Below the pieces are notes generated by a model. It did no database searches, was not told the origin of the DNA, and worked only from the letters and a program-made list of their open reading frames with translations. Below, piece after piece: positions 36,239 through 47,082 of a stretch of DNA of 64,000 bases. A program made the position numbers and the translations under genes. The stretch is from Desulfuromonas sp. AOP6 (GTDB lineage Bacteria; Desulfobacterota; Desulfuromonadia; Desulfuromonadales; SZUA-540). Positions within the stretch are counted from its first letter, which is position 1; each line of letters starts with the position of its first letter. The stretch spans positions 3,004,001 through 3,068,000 of the forward strand of contig NZ_AP022810.1 of NCBI RefSeq assembly GCF_009731355.2. Reading direction: 5' to 3'.

Positions 36239-36585
36239 ATGACCAAATATGGATTCATTCTCTTGTGGAGCGATGAAGACAGCGGATTTATCGTGACCTG
36301 TCCAGATTTTCCAGGGCTTTCGGCGTTTGGAGAGACAGCCGAAAAAGCCCTTAAAGAAGCAAATATTGCACTTAATCTTCTTATTGAGTCTCTTCGGACC
36401 ACAGGAACGGCTCTTCCTGAACCCACAAAGGCTGCCGATTATAGCGGCCAGATACGACTTAGAATGCCCAGAAGCCTCCATCGCTCCTCGGCTCAACGAG
36501 CTGAGATAGAAGGCGTGCCCTAAATACATGGTTGATTGCTCTTCTCTCCGAACGTAATGCGGCTAGATATAAATGGAAGTCCTAA
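36239..36585 (+). pseudogene. hicB: Frameshifted hicB-like antitoxin gene
   Basis: The intact part reads KYGFILLWSDEDSGFIVTCP, PDFPGLSAFGETAEKALKEA and YSGQIRLRMPRSLHRSSAQR, the HicB partial RNase-H-like fold and the start of its DNA-binding tail. After EGVP the frame stops, but in another frame the expected tail continues (LNTWLIALLSERNAARYKW) to a stop at 36583-36585. One base loss near 36517 explains this. No hicA toxin is seen next to it. ATG at 36239 is preferred over 36218 because family similarity starts there. Confidence 0.75.
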
Positions 36586-37245
36586 AAAAATGATGGGAGA
36601 TTAGTCGATGTAGGGTTTGATGATTCTTCACTGTCTGCCGTGAGACGTCAACCCAGCTTAACAATCGCTGAAGATGGGTAGATTCGACTCGTAAGTGAAG
36701 CATACCCTTGGAACAAATGCTCAATTAATTCTTTTCGCTGTGCTATGTTCCTACACGAGAGGGATAAAGAGCTAGTCTTTAGGTATGAGCAGAGAGCACC
36801 TTATTGTTTTTGGTTAAGTAAAACATTGAAGCTTTTATATGTCTTTGAAGAATCGCGATAGAAGCTGGAGAACCAAGAAAAGCCTCATTTCACGCCATAA
36901 ACTATCTGGCAATAGGTGGTGTCCACTTTTGCCAGCGGCAGCCATGCTCAGTAACAAAAAAAGAACCTAGGGTGTCGCGAATCACACAGGACGCGGCGCG
37001 GGGAAGAGATAACACGCCGAAATCTACCCCTGATTTTTTGTAAAGGTTATTGTATTTAAAACGACCCTACCGTGACTGAAAAATAGCACTTGATGACATT
37101 CCTTTACACTATTGAAACTTTCCGTAAAACATTTACTTCGCGTTGGCCTGTTTACGGAACACTGAAAACCCTATTTCCTTGGGCTTTTGTCAATCAAGCC
37201 ACGCACTTTAGTCTCGCATTTTCTGAAACCTACTGGATAGAAGGG
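36586..37245. other. Right-end stretch of the island without a recognisable gene
   Basis: I find no convincing coding sequence. From 37090 an open frame of about 50 codons runs into the ttcA 3' half, but these codons have no family similarity and appear accidental. The stretch includes the island's right end and presumably the recombinase binding sites. Confidence 0.55.
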
Positions 37246-37905
37246 AAGGATTCCTACACCCTTTTGCATATTCTTGACCAGCTGCGCCGTCGGGCCCCCA
37301 TCCGTTATGAGCTCGTTCCCGTTACCGTAGACTCCGGCTATCCCGGATTCCGCACGGACATCATCGCCGAACACCTGCACGCACATGGCTTTACCTGCCG
37401 CGTCGAAGATACGGAGTGTTACCGCATCATTACAGAAAAACGGCGGCCGGGCTCTTCTTTCTGCGCCTTCTGCGCCCGCCTGCGCCGGGGCGTGCTGTAC
37501 AGCGTGGCGGACGAACTCGGCTGCAACAAGCTGGCGCTGGGACATCACCTCGACGACACCATCGAGACCCTGCTGCTGAACCAGTTCTATATCGGCACCC
37601 TGGGAGCCATGAGCCCCAAGCTGCTGGCCGATAATGGCCGGCACACGGTGATCCGCCCCCTCGTCTACGTCCCTGAAGCGGACATTACCGAATTCGCCCG
37701 TCAAAACGCTTTCCCGCTCGTGTGCTGCTCGTGCCCGGCCCATGCCCGCCAGGATCAGAAACGCCAGCGCATGAAAAAGCTGATCAGCGATCTATCCATC
37801 GAAATCCCCCATATCCGCCAGAGTATGATTCGCGCCCTCGGCAATGTGCAGCCTCGCCATCTGCTCGATCCCCATCTGAAAGATTTCGGCCCCGTGGAAA
37901 AATAG
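37246..37905 (+). pseudogene. ttcA: 3' part of backbone ttcA, separated from its start by the island
   Basis: From the codon AAG at 37246 the frame resumes TtcA sequence exactly where the fragment at 8959-9078 stopped: KDSYTLLHILDQLRRRAPIR. It holds the Fe-S cysteines (SSFCAFCARLRRG and the third in CCSCP) and ALGHHLDDTIETLLLNQFY, and ends with NVQPRHLLDPHL as in the island copy. Lacking the first 39 residues with SGG of the PP-loop it should be inactive, even if an island ATG at 37090 were used. Joining 8959-9078 to 37249-37905 restores an intact frame. Confidence 0.92.
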
Positions 37906-37996
37906 GCAAAGGGCGCTAAAATGGAACAAAAGGGTCGAGGGCGGCGTTTACCTCTATCCAAGCCAAGAAGACATCCTTTTTTGGAACGACACCACC

Positions 37997-38656
37997 ATGC
38001 TGACTGACCCTTACTCCCTTTCCCCGGCGATCAAAAACGCCTTTCTCGACCTTCCTCAAGAACCTCTGCAGGAAGTGCTGCACAGCCTGCTGCGACAATG
38101 GCACTTTATCTTGGCCGACTCCCCCCCGGCAGCAGGACTGCATGTCACCGCCACCGCCTCCCAGGGGCTGGCCCTCCAAACGCCGGCCGGCCTCTCGACT
38201 ACTCTTGCCTTCCCGTTGCGGGTAGAAGAGCTGTGGATCGCCGTCGAGGCGCCTTTTTATCCCTTTCCGCGCGCCCATATCCGTCTGGAAATGGACTGGC
38301 CTATTCATCTGCGTGTACGCGGCGGCATCGAGAAGACAAGGCTCTCCAGTCTTTCTGACCGCGGCATGCGTTTTTATTTTTCCCGGGAGTTGGTACCAGA
38401 GGAAGACCTGGAAGTCGAGGTGGAACTGGACGATGTGGTCCTACGGCTGCAGGGAGTGGTCATCTACGCGCAAAGTCGCGCCGGTCGCTGGGAGGCGGGG
38501 GCTATTTTTGAGCATGTCACTCCCGCTGAGCGATATCGGATACGAAATTTTATCGTTCGCACCCTGATGGGGAGAGTGCGAACGGAGGTTGGTGAAGACT
38601 GTTTCAGGAAGGCTGGCGACTTCTTTTTCTTTCCGCCCCCTTTAACTGGCGCCTAA
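37997..38656 (+). CDS. PilZ-domain protein (c-di-GMP receptor)
   Basis: A 219-residue protein with an unrecognised N-terminal ~90 residues (YcgR-like layout) and a C-terminal PilZ domain from about residue 95. An arginine-rich block RVRGGIEKTR and then LSDRGMRFYF stand in the places of the RxxxR and (D/N)xSxxG c-di-GMP motifs; the second is degenerate (Asp-Arg-Gly instead of Ser-x-x-Gly), so binding may be weak. It may respond to c-di-GMP made by enzymes such as the GGDEF-EAL protein at 6736. It ends tail-to-tail with glnE. Confidence 0.78.
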   Translation: MLTDPYSLSPAIKNAFLDLPQEPLQEVLHSLLRQWHFILADSPPAAGLHVTATASQGLALQTPAGLSTTLAFPLRVEELWIAVEAPFYPFPRAHIRLEMDWPIHLRVRGGIEKTRLSSLSDRGMRFYFSRELVPEEDLEVEVELDDVVLRLQGVVIYAQSRAGRWEAGAIFEHVTPAERYRIRNFIVRTLMGRVRTEVGEDCFRKAGDFFFFPPPLTGA

Positions 38657-41600
38657 GACTCACACAGAAGTCGGGAAAAAACCTCGCGAATGTTTTCCGT
38701 GGTGCCATGGTACTCTTCGAGAAAGACGTCATCAGGTCGGCGTGGCCGATCTGGATAGCCCAGGCGCCGCGCCAGTTTGAGCAGGTAGGTGCGATCACTG
38801 GAAAGCTCACTGATCGACTGGTCGTGCACCAACCGCAATTTGTTTTCCAGGCGACGCAGAAACTTGTACCCACTGTCCAGCGCATCGAAGTCGTCATCGG
38901 ATAGCAGCTCCTTGCGGTGAAGCACCTCCAGAGCCTTCAGTGTATTGGTCACCCGCAGTGCCTTGCTACGCCCGCCATGCAGCAACTGCAGGTACTGGGC
39001 GATAAACTCCACGTCTACCAGCCCCCCCCGGCCGGTCTTGATGTTCAACCGACTGGCGCCTTCACGGGCAATCTCACTCTCCATCCGATTACGCAGCCGG
39101 CAGATCTCCTCCCGCAATGTCTCAGGCAGCGGCCTCTCATAGACGATATGCTCGGTGAGCTCGGCAATGCGGTGTGCCAGCGTCTCCGGGCCAACCACCA
39201 CCCGGGCCTTGGTCAGGGCCTGGCGCTCCCAGATCTGGGCTGAAGACTGATGGTAGTGTTCGTAAGCCGACAGACTCGTCACCAGGGGACCCTGGTTCCC
39301 AGAGGGCCGCAGGCGCGTATCGATCTGGTAGACATACCCCTCGCGAGTCATGAGGGTCAATACGGAAATGATCCGCTGGGCCAGGCGGGCGAAATACTCC
39401 TGGTTGCTCTGCTGACGAAAACGATCCGGCTCCGTCCCCTCCACAGGTCGCGTCTGCCCCTCTCCCTCATAGATGAAAATGATGTCCAGATCCGAGTGGT
39501 AGTTCAGCTCCATTCCCCCCAGCTTGCCCAGGCCGACAATGGCGAAAGCCGCTTCATGCTCGGCCCCCTGCGCGTCGGCACAAAAAGGCAGACCAAAGCG
39601 GGGAATGAGTTCATTCCTGCTGATGCGATAGGCCTTTTTCAGGCAGATATCCGCCAACTGGGACAGCTGCAAGGTCCCTTCACCCTGGGGTGTTTTGCCG
39701 TGGATGTCGTTCAGGGCGATGCGCAGCATCTCCTCATTGCGAAAGCGCCGCAGCACATCGAGCTTGTCCTCGTAATGGGGCGCCGTCTGCATCAGCAAGG
39801 ACAGATCCTTCTCCATATCCTGAGGAGGCTTGAAGGAGACGGCATAGGAGCGGGAAACGAGGGAATCGAGGATTTCCGGATGCTGTATAAAAATGCGGGA
39901 GAGGAACTGGCTGGTGCCGAAAAGGGAGATAAGGACGCGGATGATCTCCCGGTTTTCGGCCAGCAGGGCGAAAAAGGTGCCGCGGGCGCGCAAAGCGCTG
40001 AGGAAACGCTCAAGGTTGAGCAGGGCCATGTCAGGCTCGGGTGAATCGAGCACCTCCTGCATGAGCAGGGGAGCGATGCGCTCCAGCTGCCGGCGGGCCT
40101 TCTGGGTCAGGTGGGCGTGGGGGGGACCGTCGCGCAACACCAAAAGAACTTCGTAGCCGGCATCCGGATTTTTACACCCCTTCGCTTCGAGCATATCCTT
40201 GACGTAATCGATGTCGGCGGCCGGATCGAAGAGAAAGGTAATCTCCGGCCGCACCTCTTCCCGGATTTCCTCTTCCGAGGTGTAGAAGAGATCGAGATAG
40301 ATGGCTTCCACTGCTCGTCGATGTTCTTCCAGGCAGCGGGAGAAGGCCTCTTCGTCGGGAAAACCGCAGCGGCGGGCCAGGCTTTTAAATTCGCGTTTGT
40401 CGACCGGCAGCGAATGGGTCTGCCGCTCCTGCACTACCTGAATGCGATGTTCAACTGTGCGCAGAAAGATGTAGGCGCCGGTCAGTACCCGGCAGTCTGC
40501 CTCCTCGATCAGTCCTTCTTTATGCAGCAAGGCAAGGGCCCTCAGGGAATTTTTCTCCCGCAGGTCCATATTTTTGCCGGCGTAGATCAATTGCAAAGCC
40601 TGGATGAAAAACTCGATTTCGCGGATGCCGCCGCGCCCCAGCTTCAGATTGAGCTCCCCCTCCTGCTCGCGGGAAAGACTCTGGTTGATCTTCTGCTTCA
40701 TGGTCTTGATGTCCTCGACCATGGCGTAATCGAGATAGCGGCGATAGATGAAGGGTTCAAGGTTCTGCAGCAGGCGCTGCCCCAGGGGGAGAGAACCGGC
40801 CACCGGTCTGGCCTTGAGCATGGCGGCCCGTTCCCAGCTCTGCCCCCAGCTTTCGTAATAGACCTCGGCACTGCGCAGGGAATTGGCCATCTCGCCGCTG
40901 TTCCCTTCCGGACGCAGACGTAGGTCAACGCGAAAGACAAAACCATCGGCCGTCACCTGGCCGATGGCGCGGGTGATCATCTCGGACAGCTTGACGAAAT
41001 ATTGGTGAAGGTGAAGGCTGTTTTTGCGGCCGCCGCGCCCGTCATCGATCCCGGTGGTGCGGCCCCGCTCGGAGGAATAGAAGTAGATGATATCGATGTC
41101 GGAGGAGAAGTTGAGTTCGCACCCGCCGAACTTGCCCATGCCCAGGATGGTAAATTCCGGCTCCATGGGACAGGTGCCCTCGGGCACATCGAGGAGAGGG
41201 GTGCCGGTTTCAAGCCTCAGTAGATGGTCGCAGACCTCATAGGCACGCTGCAGCGTTGCCGCCGCCAGAGCAGAGAGTTCGGCGGTAACCTCCTGCAGAC
41301 CGGCCAGACCGCAGAGATCACGGCTGCCGATGCGCAAAACCTCGCGGGCCTTGTACTGGCGCAGTCCGCGCTGCAAGTCATCAAAAGAGGCCTCATCGGC
41401 AATGTGCTGGCGCAGTTCATCCAGCATGGCCGCCTCGTCCTTATGGCGGTCAAACTCACCTCCGACAAAAAGATCGTGAAAATAGATGCTTTTGCGGCAA
41501 AGAATCGCCGTGAGAAACGACGAAGCCCCCACCAGGGTTAAAAAGCGGGGGCGCTGAACAGGGTCGCGCATGACTGCCAGAAAGGCGTCGCGCGGCAGGG

Positions 41601-41838
41601 TGTCGGCCAGGCGTTCACTGCCATTGAGGCACTGATCGGGATCGGCGCTGTCGAGGGCTTCGGCCACCACAGCCGCCACTAGCGTCGCATCTGCCAGCAG
41701 CTGCCCCAGTAGGTGCAGGTTGGTAGCACTCTTTTTGGGCTCGGTAAAACCGAGCTCCGCCATCAGGGCCCGCAGCCCGTCAGGGCCCTCTTCCAGGCCG
41801 ATTTTCTCAAGGCGGCGCTTCAACCCGGCACGATCCAT
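38653..41838 (-). CDS. glnE: Bifunctional glutamine synthetase adenylyltransferase/deadenylase
   Basis: A 1061-residue enzyme that switches glutamine synthetase off by adenylylation and on by phosphorolysis of AMP-Tyr. Two nucleotidyltransferase halves each show the metal-binding pattern: NFSSDIDIIYFY near residue 244 and NYHSDLDIIFIYEG near 781. A GGRGGL/GRGGIREIEFF block follows each. It is the last gene of the gatC-gatA-gatB-mtnA-glnE unit; its ATG abuts the mtnA stop. It complements the nitrogen theme of the glutamate synthase operon at 1382. Confidence 0.95.
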   Translation of the reverse strand: MDRAGLKRRLEKIGLEEGPDGLRALMAELGFTEPKKSATNLHLLGQLLADATLVAAVVAEALDSADPDQCLNGSERLADTLPRDAFLAVMRDPVQRPRFLTLVGASSFLTAILCRKSIYFHDLFVGGEFDRHKDEAAMLDELRQHIADEASFDDLQRGLRQYKAREVLRIGSRDLCGLAGLQEVTAELSALAAATLQRAYEVCDHLLRLETGTPLLDVPEGTCPMEPEFTILGMGKFGGCELNFSSDIDIIYFYSSERGRTTGIDDGRGGRKNSLHLHQYFVKLSEMITRAIGQVTADGFVFRVDLRLRPEGNSGEMANSLRSAEVYYESWGQSWERAAMLKARPVAGSLPLGQRLLQNLEPFIYRRYLDYAMVEDIKTMKQKINQSLSREQEGELNLKLGRGGIREIEFFIQALQLIYAGKNMDLREKNSLRALALLHKEGLIEEADCRVLTGAYIFLRTVEHRIQVVQERQTHSLPVDKREFKSLARRCGFPDEEAFSRCLEEHRRAVEAIYLDLFYTSEEEIREEVRPEITFLFDPAADIDYVKDMLEAKGCKNPDAGYEVLLVLRDGPPHAHLTQKARRQLERIAPLLMQEVLDSPEPDMALLNLERFLSALRARGTFFALLAENREIIRVLISLFGTSQFLSRIFIQHPEILDSLVSRSYAVSFKPPQDMEKDLSLLMQTAPHYEDKLDVLRRFRNEEMLRIALNDIHGKTPQGEGTLQLSQLADICLKKAYRISRNELIPRFGLPFCADAQGAEHEAAFAIVGLGKLGGMELNYHSDLDIIFIYEGEGQTRPVEGTEPDRFRQQSNQEYFARLAQRIISVLTLMTREGYVYQIDTRLRPSGNQGPLVTSLSAYEHYHQSSAQIWERQALTKARVVVGPETLAHRIAELTEHIVYERPLPETLREEICRLRNRMESEIAREGASRLNIKTGRGGLVDVEFIAQYLQLLHGGRSKALRVTNTLKALEVLHRKELLSDDDFDALDSGYKFLRRLENKLRLVHDQSISELSSDRTYLLKLARRLGYPDRPRRPDDVFLEEYHGTTENIREVFSRLLCES

Positions 41839-42882
41839 TTAGTCCCCCTGGGCCAGCGCCTGCAGACCGGTCAGGTAATCGCCTTTGACCACGCCGCGTT
41901 CGGTGATAATCGCCGTGATCAATCGGGCCGGGGTCACATCGAAGGCCGGGTTGCGCACGTCAATACCGTCCGGAGCCAACTGTTTGTCGCCGACGTGAGT
42001 CACCTCGCGGCGGTCCCTCTCTTCGATGGGGATCAGGCTGCCGTCGGCTAGGCTCAGGTCGAGGGTTGAAATGGGCGCGGCGACGTAGAAGGGCAGCCCA
42101 TGCTCGCGGGCCAGCACCGCCACCGTGTAGGTGCCGATCTTGTTGGCCGTGTCGCCGTTGGCAGCGATACGGTCAGCGCCGACAATGACACAGTCGATCT
42201 CTCCGCGACTCATGAGGTAGCCCGCCATGTTATCACAGATGAGAGTCACCGGGATGCCGTCCTTGTGCAGCTCCCAGGCGGTCAGGCGGGAGCCCTGCAG
42301 GAAGGGGCGGGTCTCATCGGCATAGACGCGGTTTACCTTGCCGGCGGCGGCCGCCGCCCGGATGACTCCCAGGGCCGTGCCGTAGCCCCCCGTTGCCAGG
42401 GCGCCGGCGTTGCAGTGGGTGAGAATCCGCGCTGCACCCGGGATGAGGGGTTCGCCATGGGCACCCATGGTACGGTTGATCTCTTCATCCTCGCGGCCAA
42501 TCTCCTGCGCCTCCGCCAGCAGCAGGCGCTTCACCTCGGCAATGGTCTGCTCCCGATGACGGGCGGCGCAGGCCTTCATACGATCCAGGGCCCAGAAGAG
42601 GTTGACGGCGGTCGGCCGGGTGGCGGCCAGCTCGGCGCAAACCTGTTCAAACTCCCGAAAAAAAGCCTCGAATCCCACCGTCTCGATGTCCCGGGCCCCG
42701 AAGGCCGCCCCGAAGGCCGCCGCCACGCCAATAGCCGGCGCTCCGCGTACCACCATGGTTTTGATCGCCTCGGCGACCCCCTGGTAATCGGTGTATTCTA
42801 GCCAGACTTCCTCGGTGGGCAGCAGGCGCTGATCGATCATGCGCAGGCGGCCATCCTTGAATTCAATCGGTTTGATGGACAT
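41839..42882 (-). CDS. mtnA: Methylthioribose-1-phosphate isomerase
   Basis: A 347-residue enzyme of methionine salvage that converts 5-methylthioribose-1-phosphate to the ribulose form. Family blocks: [15 protein letters not shown] near 45-60, catalytic Cys in [14 protein letters not shown] near 160, and catalytic Asp in [18 protein letters not shown] near 240. GAGGAG precedes the ATG. It lies 9 bases after gatB and directly before glnE. Related eIF2B-like isomerases exist, but the blocks fit MtnA. Confidence 0.93.
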   Translation of the reverse strand: MSIKPIEFKDGRLRMIDQRLLPTEEVWLEYTDYQGVAEAIKTMVVRGAPAIGVAAAFGAAFGARDIETVGFEAFFREFEQVCAELAATRPTAVNLFWALDRMKACAARHREQTIAEVKRLLLAEAQEIGREDEEINRTMGAHGEPLIPGAARILTHCNAGALATGGYGTALGVIRAAAAAGKVNRVYADETRPFLQGSRLTAWELHKDGIPVTLICDNMAGYLMSRGEIDCVIVGADRIAANGDTANKIGTYTVAVLAREHGLPFYVAAPISTLDLSLADGSLIPIEERDRREVTHVGDKQLAPDGIDVRNPAFDVTPARLITAIITERGVVKGDYLTGLQALAQGD

Positions 42883-42891
42883 GAGCTCTCC

Positions 42892-44340
<1,449 letters not shown>

Positions 44341-44360
44341 GGTTGAACCTTTCTTGCCGT

Positions 44361-45818
44361 TTAGATGTCCGCTCTGCGGGTGTGCCAGTCCGTGGCCTGC
44401 TCAAAGGCATAGCCTGTTCGCAGCAGGGTCTCTTCCTCGAAGGGGCGGCCGATGAGCTGCAGACCGATGGGCAGGCCCTCCCCCGAGAAGCCGCAGGGCA
44501 GGCTCAAGGCACAGGTGCCGGCCAGGTTGACGGGGATGGTGAAGATATCGGACAGGTACATCTGCAGCGGATCGGAAACTTTTTCCCCCAGACGGAAAGC
44601 CGGGGTGGGAGCCACCGGCGTCAGCAGAACATCGACTTGCTCGAAAGCGTCGAGGAAATCCTGGCGGATGAGGGTTCTCACCTTCTGGGCCTTGAGGTAA
44701 TAGGCGTCATAGTAGCCGGAGGAGAGGGCGTAGGTGCCCAGCATGATGCGGCGCTTGACCTCGGCCCCGAAACCGGCGGCGCGGGTCTGCTCGTACATGC
44801 CGATGAGCCCGCAGCCGGCGTCGACCCGGCTGCCGAAGCGGACCCCGTCGTAGCGGGCCAGGTTGCTCGACGCTTCGGCTGTGGCGATCAGATAGTAGCA
44901 GGCGACCGCATAGTCCGTATGGGGCAGGCTGACCTCGACAAACTCGGCCCCCAGTTCCCGATAGGTGGCAATCGCCGCGTCCATGGCCGTCTTGACCTCG
45001 GGATCGAGCCCCTCGATGAAATACTCGCGGGGCAGACCGATCTTCAGCCCCTTCACCCCCTCTTGGAGGTGGGCACGGTAAGCGGGTACGGGACGATCCA
45101 CCGAAGTGGAGTCGGCCGGATCATAGCCGGCGACGGCTTCAAGCAGAATGGCGCAGTCCTCCACGTCGCGGGTGACGGGCCCGACCTGGTCGAGGGAGGA
45201 GGCATAGGCGATCACCCCGTAACGGGAGACGCGGCCGTAGGTGGGCTTGAGACCGACCACCCCGCAGTGCGCGGCGGGCTGGCGGATGGAGCCGCCCGTA
45301 TCCGTCCCCAGCGTGGCCACCGCCTGCCGGGCGGCCACCGCCGCCGCCGAACCGCCGGAGGAGCCGCCGGGGACCGTAGCCGTGTTCCAGGGATTCTTCA
45401 CCGCCCCGAAGGCGGAATTCTCGTTGGAGCTGCCCATGGCGAATTCATCCATGTTCAGCTTGCCGACAATCACGGCCCCGCGTTCTTTCAGGCGGGCCAC
45501 TGCCGTGCCATCGTAGGGGGCGATGAAGTTGTCGAGAATCTTCGAGGCACAGGTGGTGCGTACCCCTTCTGTCAGAAAGATATCCTTGAGCGCTACGGGA
45601 ATGCCGGTGAGCACGTCTGCCTCGCCGGCGGCCAGACGGCGGTCCGCTTCGGCCGCAGCGGCCAAGGCTTCCTCCCGGCACACGGTAATGAAAGCGTTGA
45701 TTTGATCATCGGTGGCGGTAATGCGGTCGAGAAAGGCCAGGGTGAGCTCGACCGAGGTCGTCTCTCCCTGGCGCAGCAGAGCCTGCAGTTCGTGTATGGT
45801 TTTATCGATCAGTTCCAT
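44361..45818 (-). CDS. gatA: Asp-tRNA(Asn)/Glu-tRNA(Gln) amidotransferase subunit A
   Basis: A 485-residue amidase that frees ammonia from glutamine for GatB. The Ser-cisSer-Lys triad is visible: Lys in [12 protein letters not shown] near residue 77, and the serines in [15 protein letters not shown] and [13 protein letters not shown] (about 150-180). AGGAGA lies before the ATG. It is flanked by gatC upstream and gatB downstream in one unit. A long open frame on the opposite strand is a shadow caused by codon bias. Confidence 0.96.
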   Translation of the reverse strand: MELIDKTIHELQALLRQGETTSVELTLAFLDRITATDDQINAFITVCREEALAAAAEADRRLAAGEADVLTGIPVALKDIFLTEGVRTTCASKILDNFIAPYDGTAVARLKERGAVIVGKLNMDEFAMGSSNENSAFGAVKNPWNTATVPGGSSGGSAAAVAARQAVATLGTDTGGSIRQPAAHCGVVGLKPTYGRVSRYGVIAYASSLDQVGPVTRDVEDCAILLEAVAGYDPADSTSVDRPVPAYRAHLQEGVKGLKIGLPREYFIEGLDPEVKTAMDAAIATYRELGAEFVEVSLPHTDYAVACYYLIATAEASSNLARYDGVRFGSRVDAGCGLIGMYEQTRAAGFGAEVKRRIMLGTYALSSGYYDAYYLKAQKVRTLIRQDFLDAFEQVDVLLTPVAPTPAFRLGEKVSDPLQMYLSDIFTIPVNLAGTCALSLPCGFSGEGLPIGLQLIGRPFEEETLLRTGYAFEQATDWHTRRADI

Positions 45819-45842
45819 CAGTTCTCCTGTTCAGACGGACGC

Positions 45843-46130
45843 TCATTCAATGACGCGGGGTACGCGGAAACAGCCGTTGTCGGCTTCGGGCGCGTTGACC
45901 AGGGCCTTGTCCACACCGATGGAATCACGGACGACATCCTCGCGAAAGGCGTTTTCCATGGGCACGGCATGGGCTGTGGGCAGGATGCCGTCGGTGTCAA
46001 GCTCCTTGAGTTTTTCCACGTAACCCAGAATCGCATCCATTTGACCGGTCAGGGCATCCAGTTCTTCATCCTGCAGGGCAAGACGCGCCAGTCTGGCGAC
46101 GTGCTCGACCTCCGCGCGGGTGATCTTCAT
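45843..46130 (-). CDS. gatC: Asp-tRNA(Asn)/Glu-tRNA(Gln) amidotransferase subunit C
   Basis: A 95-residue belt subunit that holds GatA to GatB. It begins MKITRAEVEHVARLARLAL and later has MENAFREDVV, the standard GatC pattern. GGAGAA precedes the ATG. It is the first gene of the leftward gatCAB-mtnA-glnE operon, so the operon promoter lies in 46131-46345, shared divergently with the lipoprotein gene. Confidence 0.94.
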   Translation of the reverse strand: MKITRAEVEHVARLARLALQDEELDALTGQMDAILGYVEKLKELDTDGILPTAHAVPMENAFREDVVRDSIGVDKALVNAPEADNGCFRVPRVIE

Positions 46131-46345
46131 AACTTGTTCTCCTCCATGGGATTTTTACTCTCTGCAAGACCTGAAAAAGTAGCACGGGCACACCTAATTT
46201 TCAAGCATCAAGGTCCCTGCCGGCCAGGAAGATTGGTCGGTTCGTATTGATTTTTTGCCCAGTCGTGCTAATAATGAAAGCGCTTGCTTTGAGGCGCCGC
46301 CGGCGGCGACGGCGCAAAACTATCCACCTGAAGGAGAAATGGAAA

Positions 46346-46996
46346 ATGCGTAAAAATATCTGTTATCTGCTTGTTGCCGGTCTCATTCTGGCCGGCTGTG
46401 CCCAACCCCAGACCCGGACGACCCAGGGAGCCATGATCGGCACCGGTGTCGGCGCCGCCGTAGGCGCCGGACTCGGTCAGGTTATCGGCGGCGACACCGA
46501 GGCCACCCTCATCGGTGCCGGCATTGGCGCGGCCCTCGGCGGCGCCACCGGTGCCTCAATCGGCCGCTACATGGACAATCAGGAAGCTCTCATGCGCCAG
46601 CAGCTGGCCGGGGTCGAAGCCGCCAATATTCAACGCAACGCCAATCTGTTGGCCGTCACCTTTAAATCCGACTTCATGTTCGATGTAAATTCTTCCAATC
46701 TCAAACCCGGCTCCTATGATGAGATTGCCAGGGTGGCCCAGGTGCTTAACCAGTATCCGCAGACCACTATCCAGATTGCCGGCCATACCGATTCTACCGG
46801 CAGCGAAGCTTACAATCAGGACCTCTCGATCAAACGCGCCAGTGCCGTCAAGAATGCCCTCACCGGCCAGGGTGTCAATCCTGCCCGCATGAACGTCATC
46901 GGCTTCGGCGAGTCCCAGCCCATTGCCGACAACAGCACCGAGTACGGCCGTCAGCTCAATCGCCGGGTCGTCATTACCATCGCCCCACAGGGTTGA
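46346..46996 (+). CDS. OmpA-family outer-membrane lipoprotein with glycine zipper
   Basis: A 216-residue lipoprotein. The signal peptide ends in the lipobox LAGC with Cys18. Residues 30-85 form a glycine-zipper segment (GVGAAVGAGLGQVIGG, GAGIGAALGGATGASIG). The C-terminal OmpA-like peptidoglycan-binding domain spans about 105-216 (QIAGHTDSTGSEAYNQDLS, LNRRVVITI). It resembles YiaD/Pal-type anchors between outer membrane and cell wall. The start at 46346 is chosen because AAGGAG is 9 bases upstream and the signal peptide begins there. A terminator follows. Confidence 0.92.
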   Translation: MRKNICYLLVAGLILAGCAQPQTRTTQGAMIGTGVGAAVGAGLGQVIGGDTEATLIGAGIGAALGGATGASIGRYMDNQEALMRQQLAGVEAANIQRNANLLAVTFKSDFMFDVNSSNLKPGSYDEIARVAQVLNQYPQTTIQIAGHTDSTGSEAYNQDLSIKRASAVKNALTGQGVNPARMNVIGFGESQPIADNSTEYGRQLNRRVVITIAPQG

Positions 46997-47020
46997 TGAT
47001 TTTCCAAATGCGCCAACGAC

Positions 47021-47058
47021 AACGGCTCCCGGGACAAACCGGGAGCCGTTTCTTTTTT
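47021..47058 (+). terminator. Terminator after the OmpA lipoprotein gene
   Basis: AACGGCTCCCGG pairs with CCGGGAGCCGTT around a 6-base loop, followed by TCTTTTTT. It may also serve the convergent gene at 47083. Confidence 0.85.
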
Positions 47059-47082
47059 CAGAACACGCTCTCTGTGCAAAAT

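Larger units (their letters stand above)
9079..37245. mobile_element. About 28.2 kb island inserted in ttcA, carrying a recombinase trio, a spare ttcA and a PT defence locus
   Basis: The boundaries come from the split ttcA: backbone homology ends with AAG at 9078 and resumes with AAG at 37246-37248, so the crossover lies within or next to AAG (imperfectly GGCAAG versus GGGAAG). Between them the sequence is visibly richer in A+T, and the genes are a tyrosine recombinase trio, regulators, an Ssp defence locus, and IS and toxin-antitoxin debris. No clear long terminal inverted repeat or target duplication is visible, which fits tyrosine-recombinase integration at a short core rather than DDE transposition. 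The right boundary is certain to within a few bases only. Confidence 0.88.

Noticed and set aside
9085-37236. Terminal inverted repeats of the island
   Set aside because: CTGGTAGCTT at 9085 and the complement of AACCTACTGG at 37227 match at only 7 of 10 bases and at unequal distance from the junctions, which is within chance.
37090-37245. Island-encoded start giving a fusion TtcA
   Set aside because: About 52 codons precede the TtcA part, but they show no PP-loop or family sequence and the SGG residues are missing, so an active fusion is unlikely.
44343-46250. A 635-codon open frame on the + strand
   Set aside because: It lies wholly opposite gatA and gatC, has no family features, and is explained by GC-rich codon bias. 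The same applies to long opposite-strand frames over gatB (43315-44346), glgP (59235-60992), glnE (40111-40923) and the first glutamate synthase gene (1436-2485).
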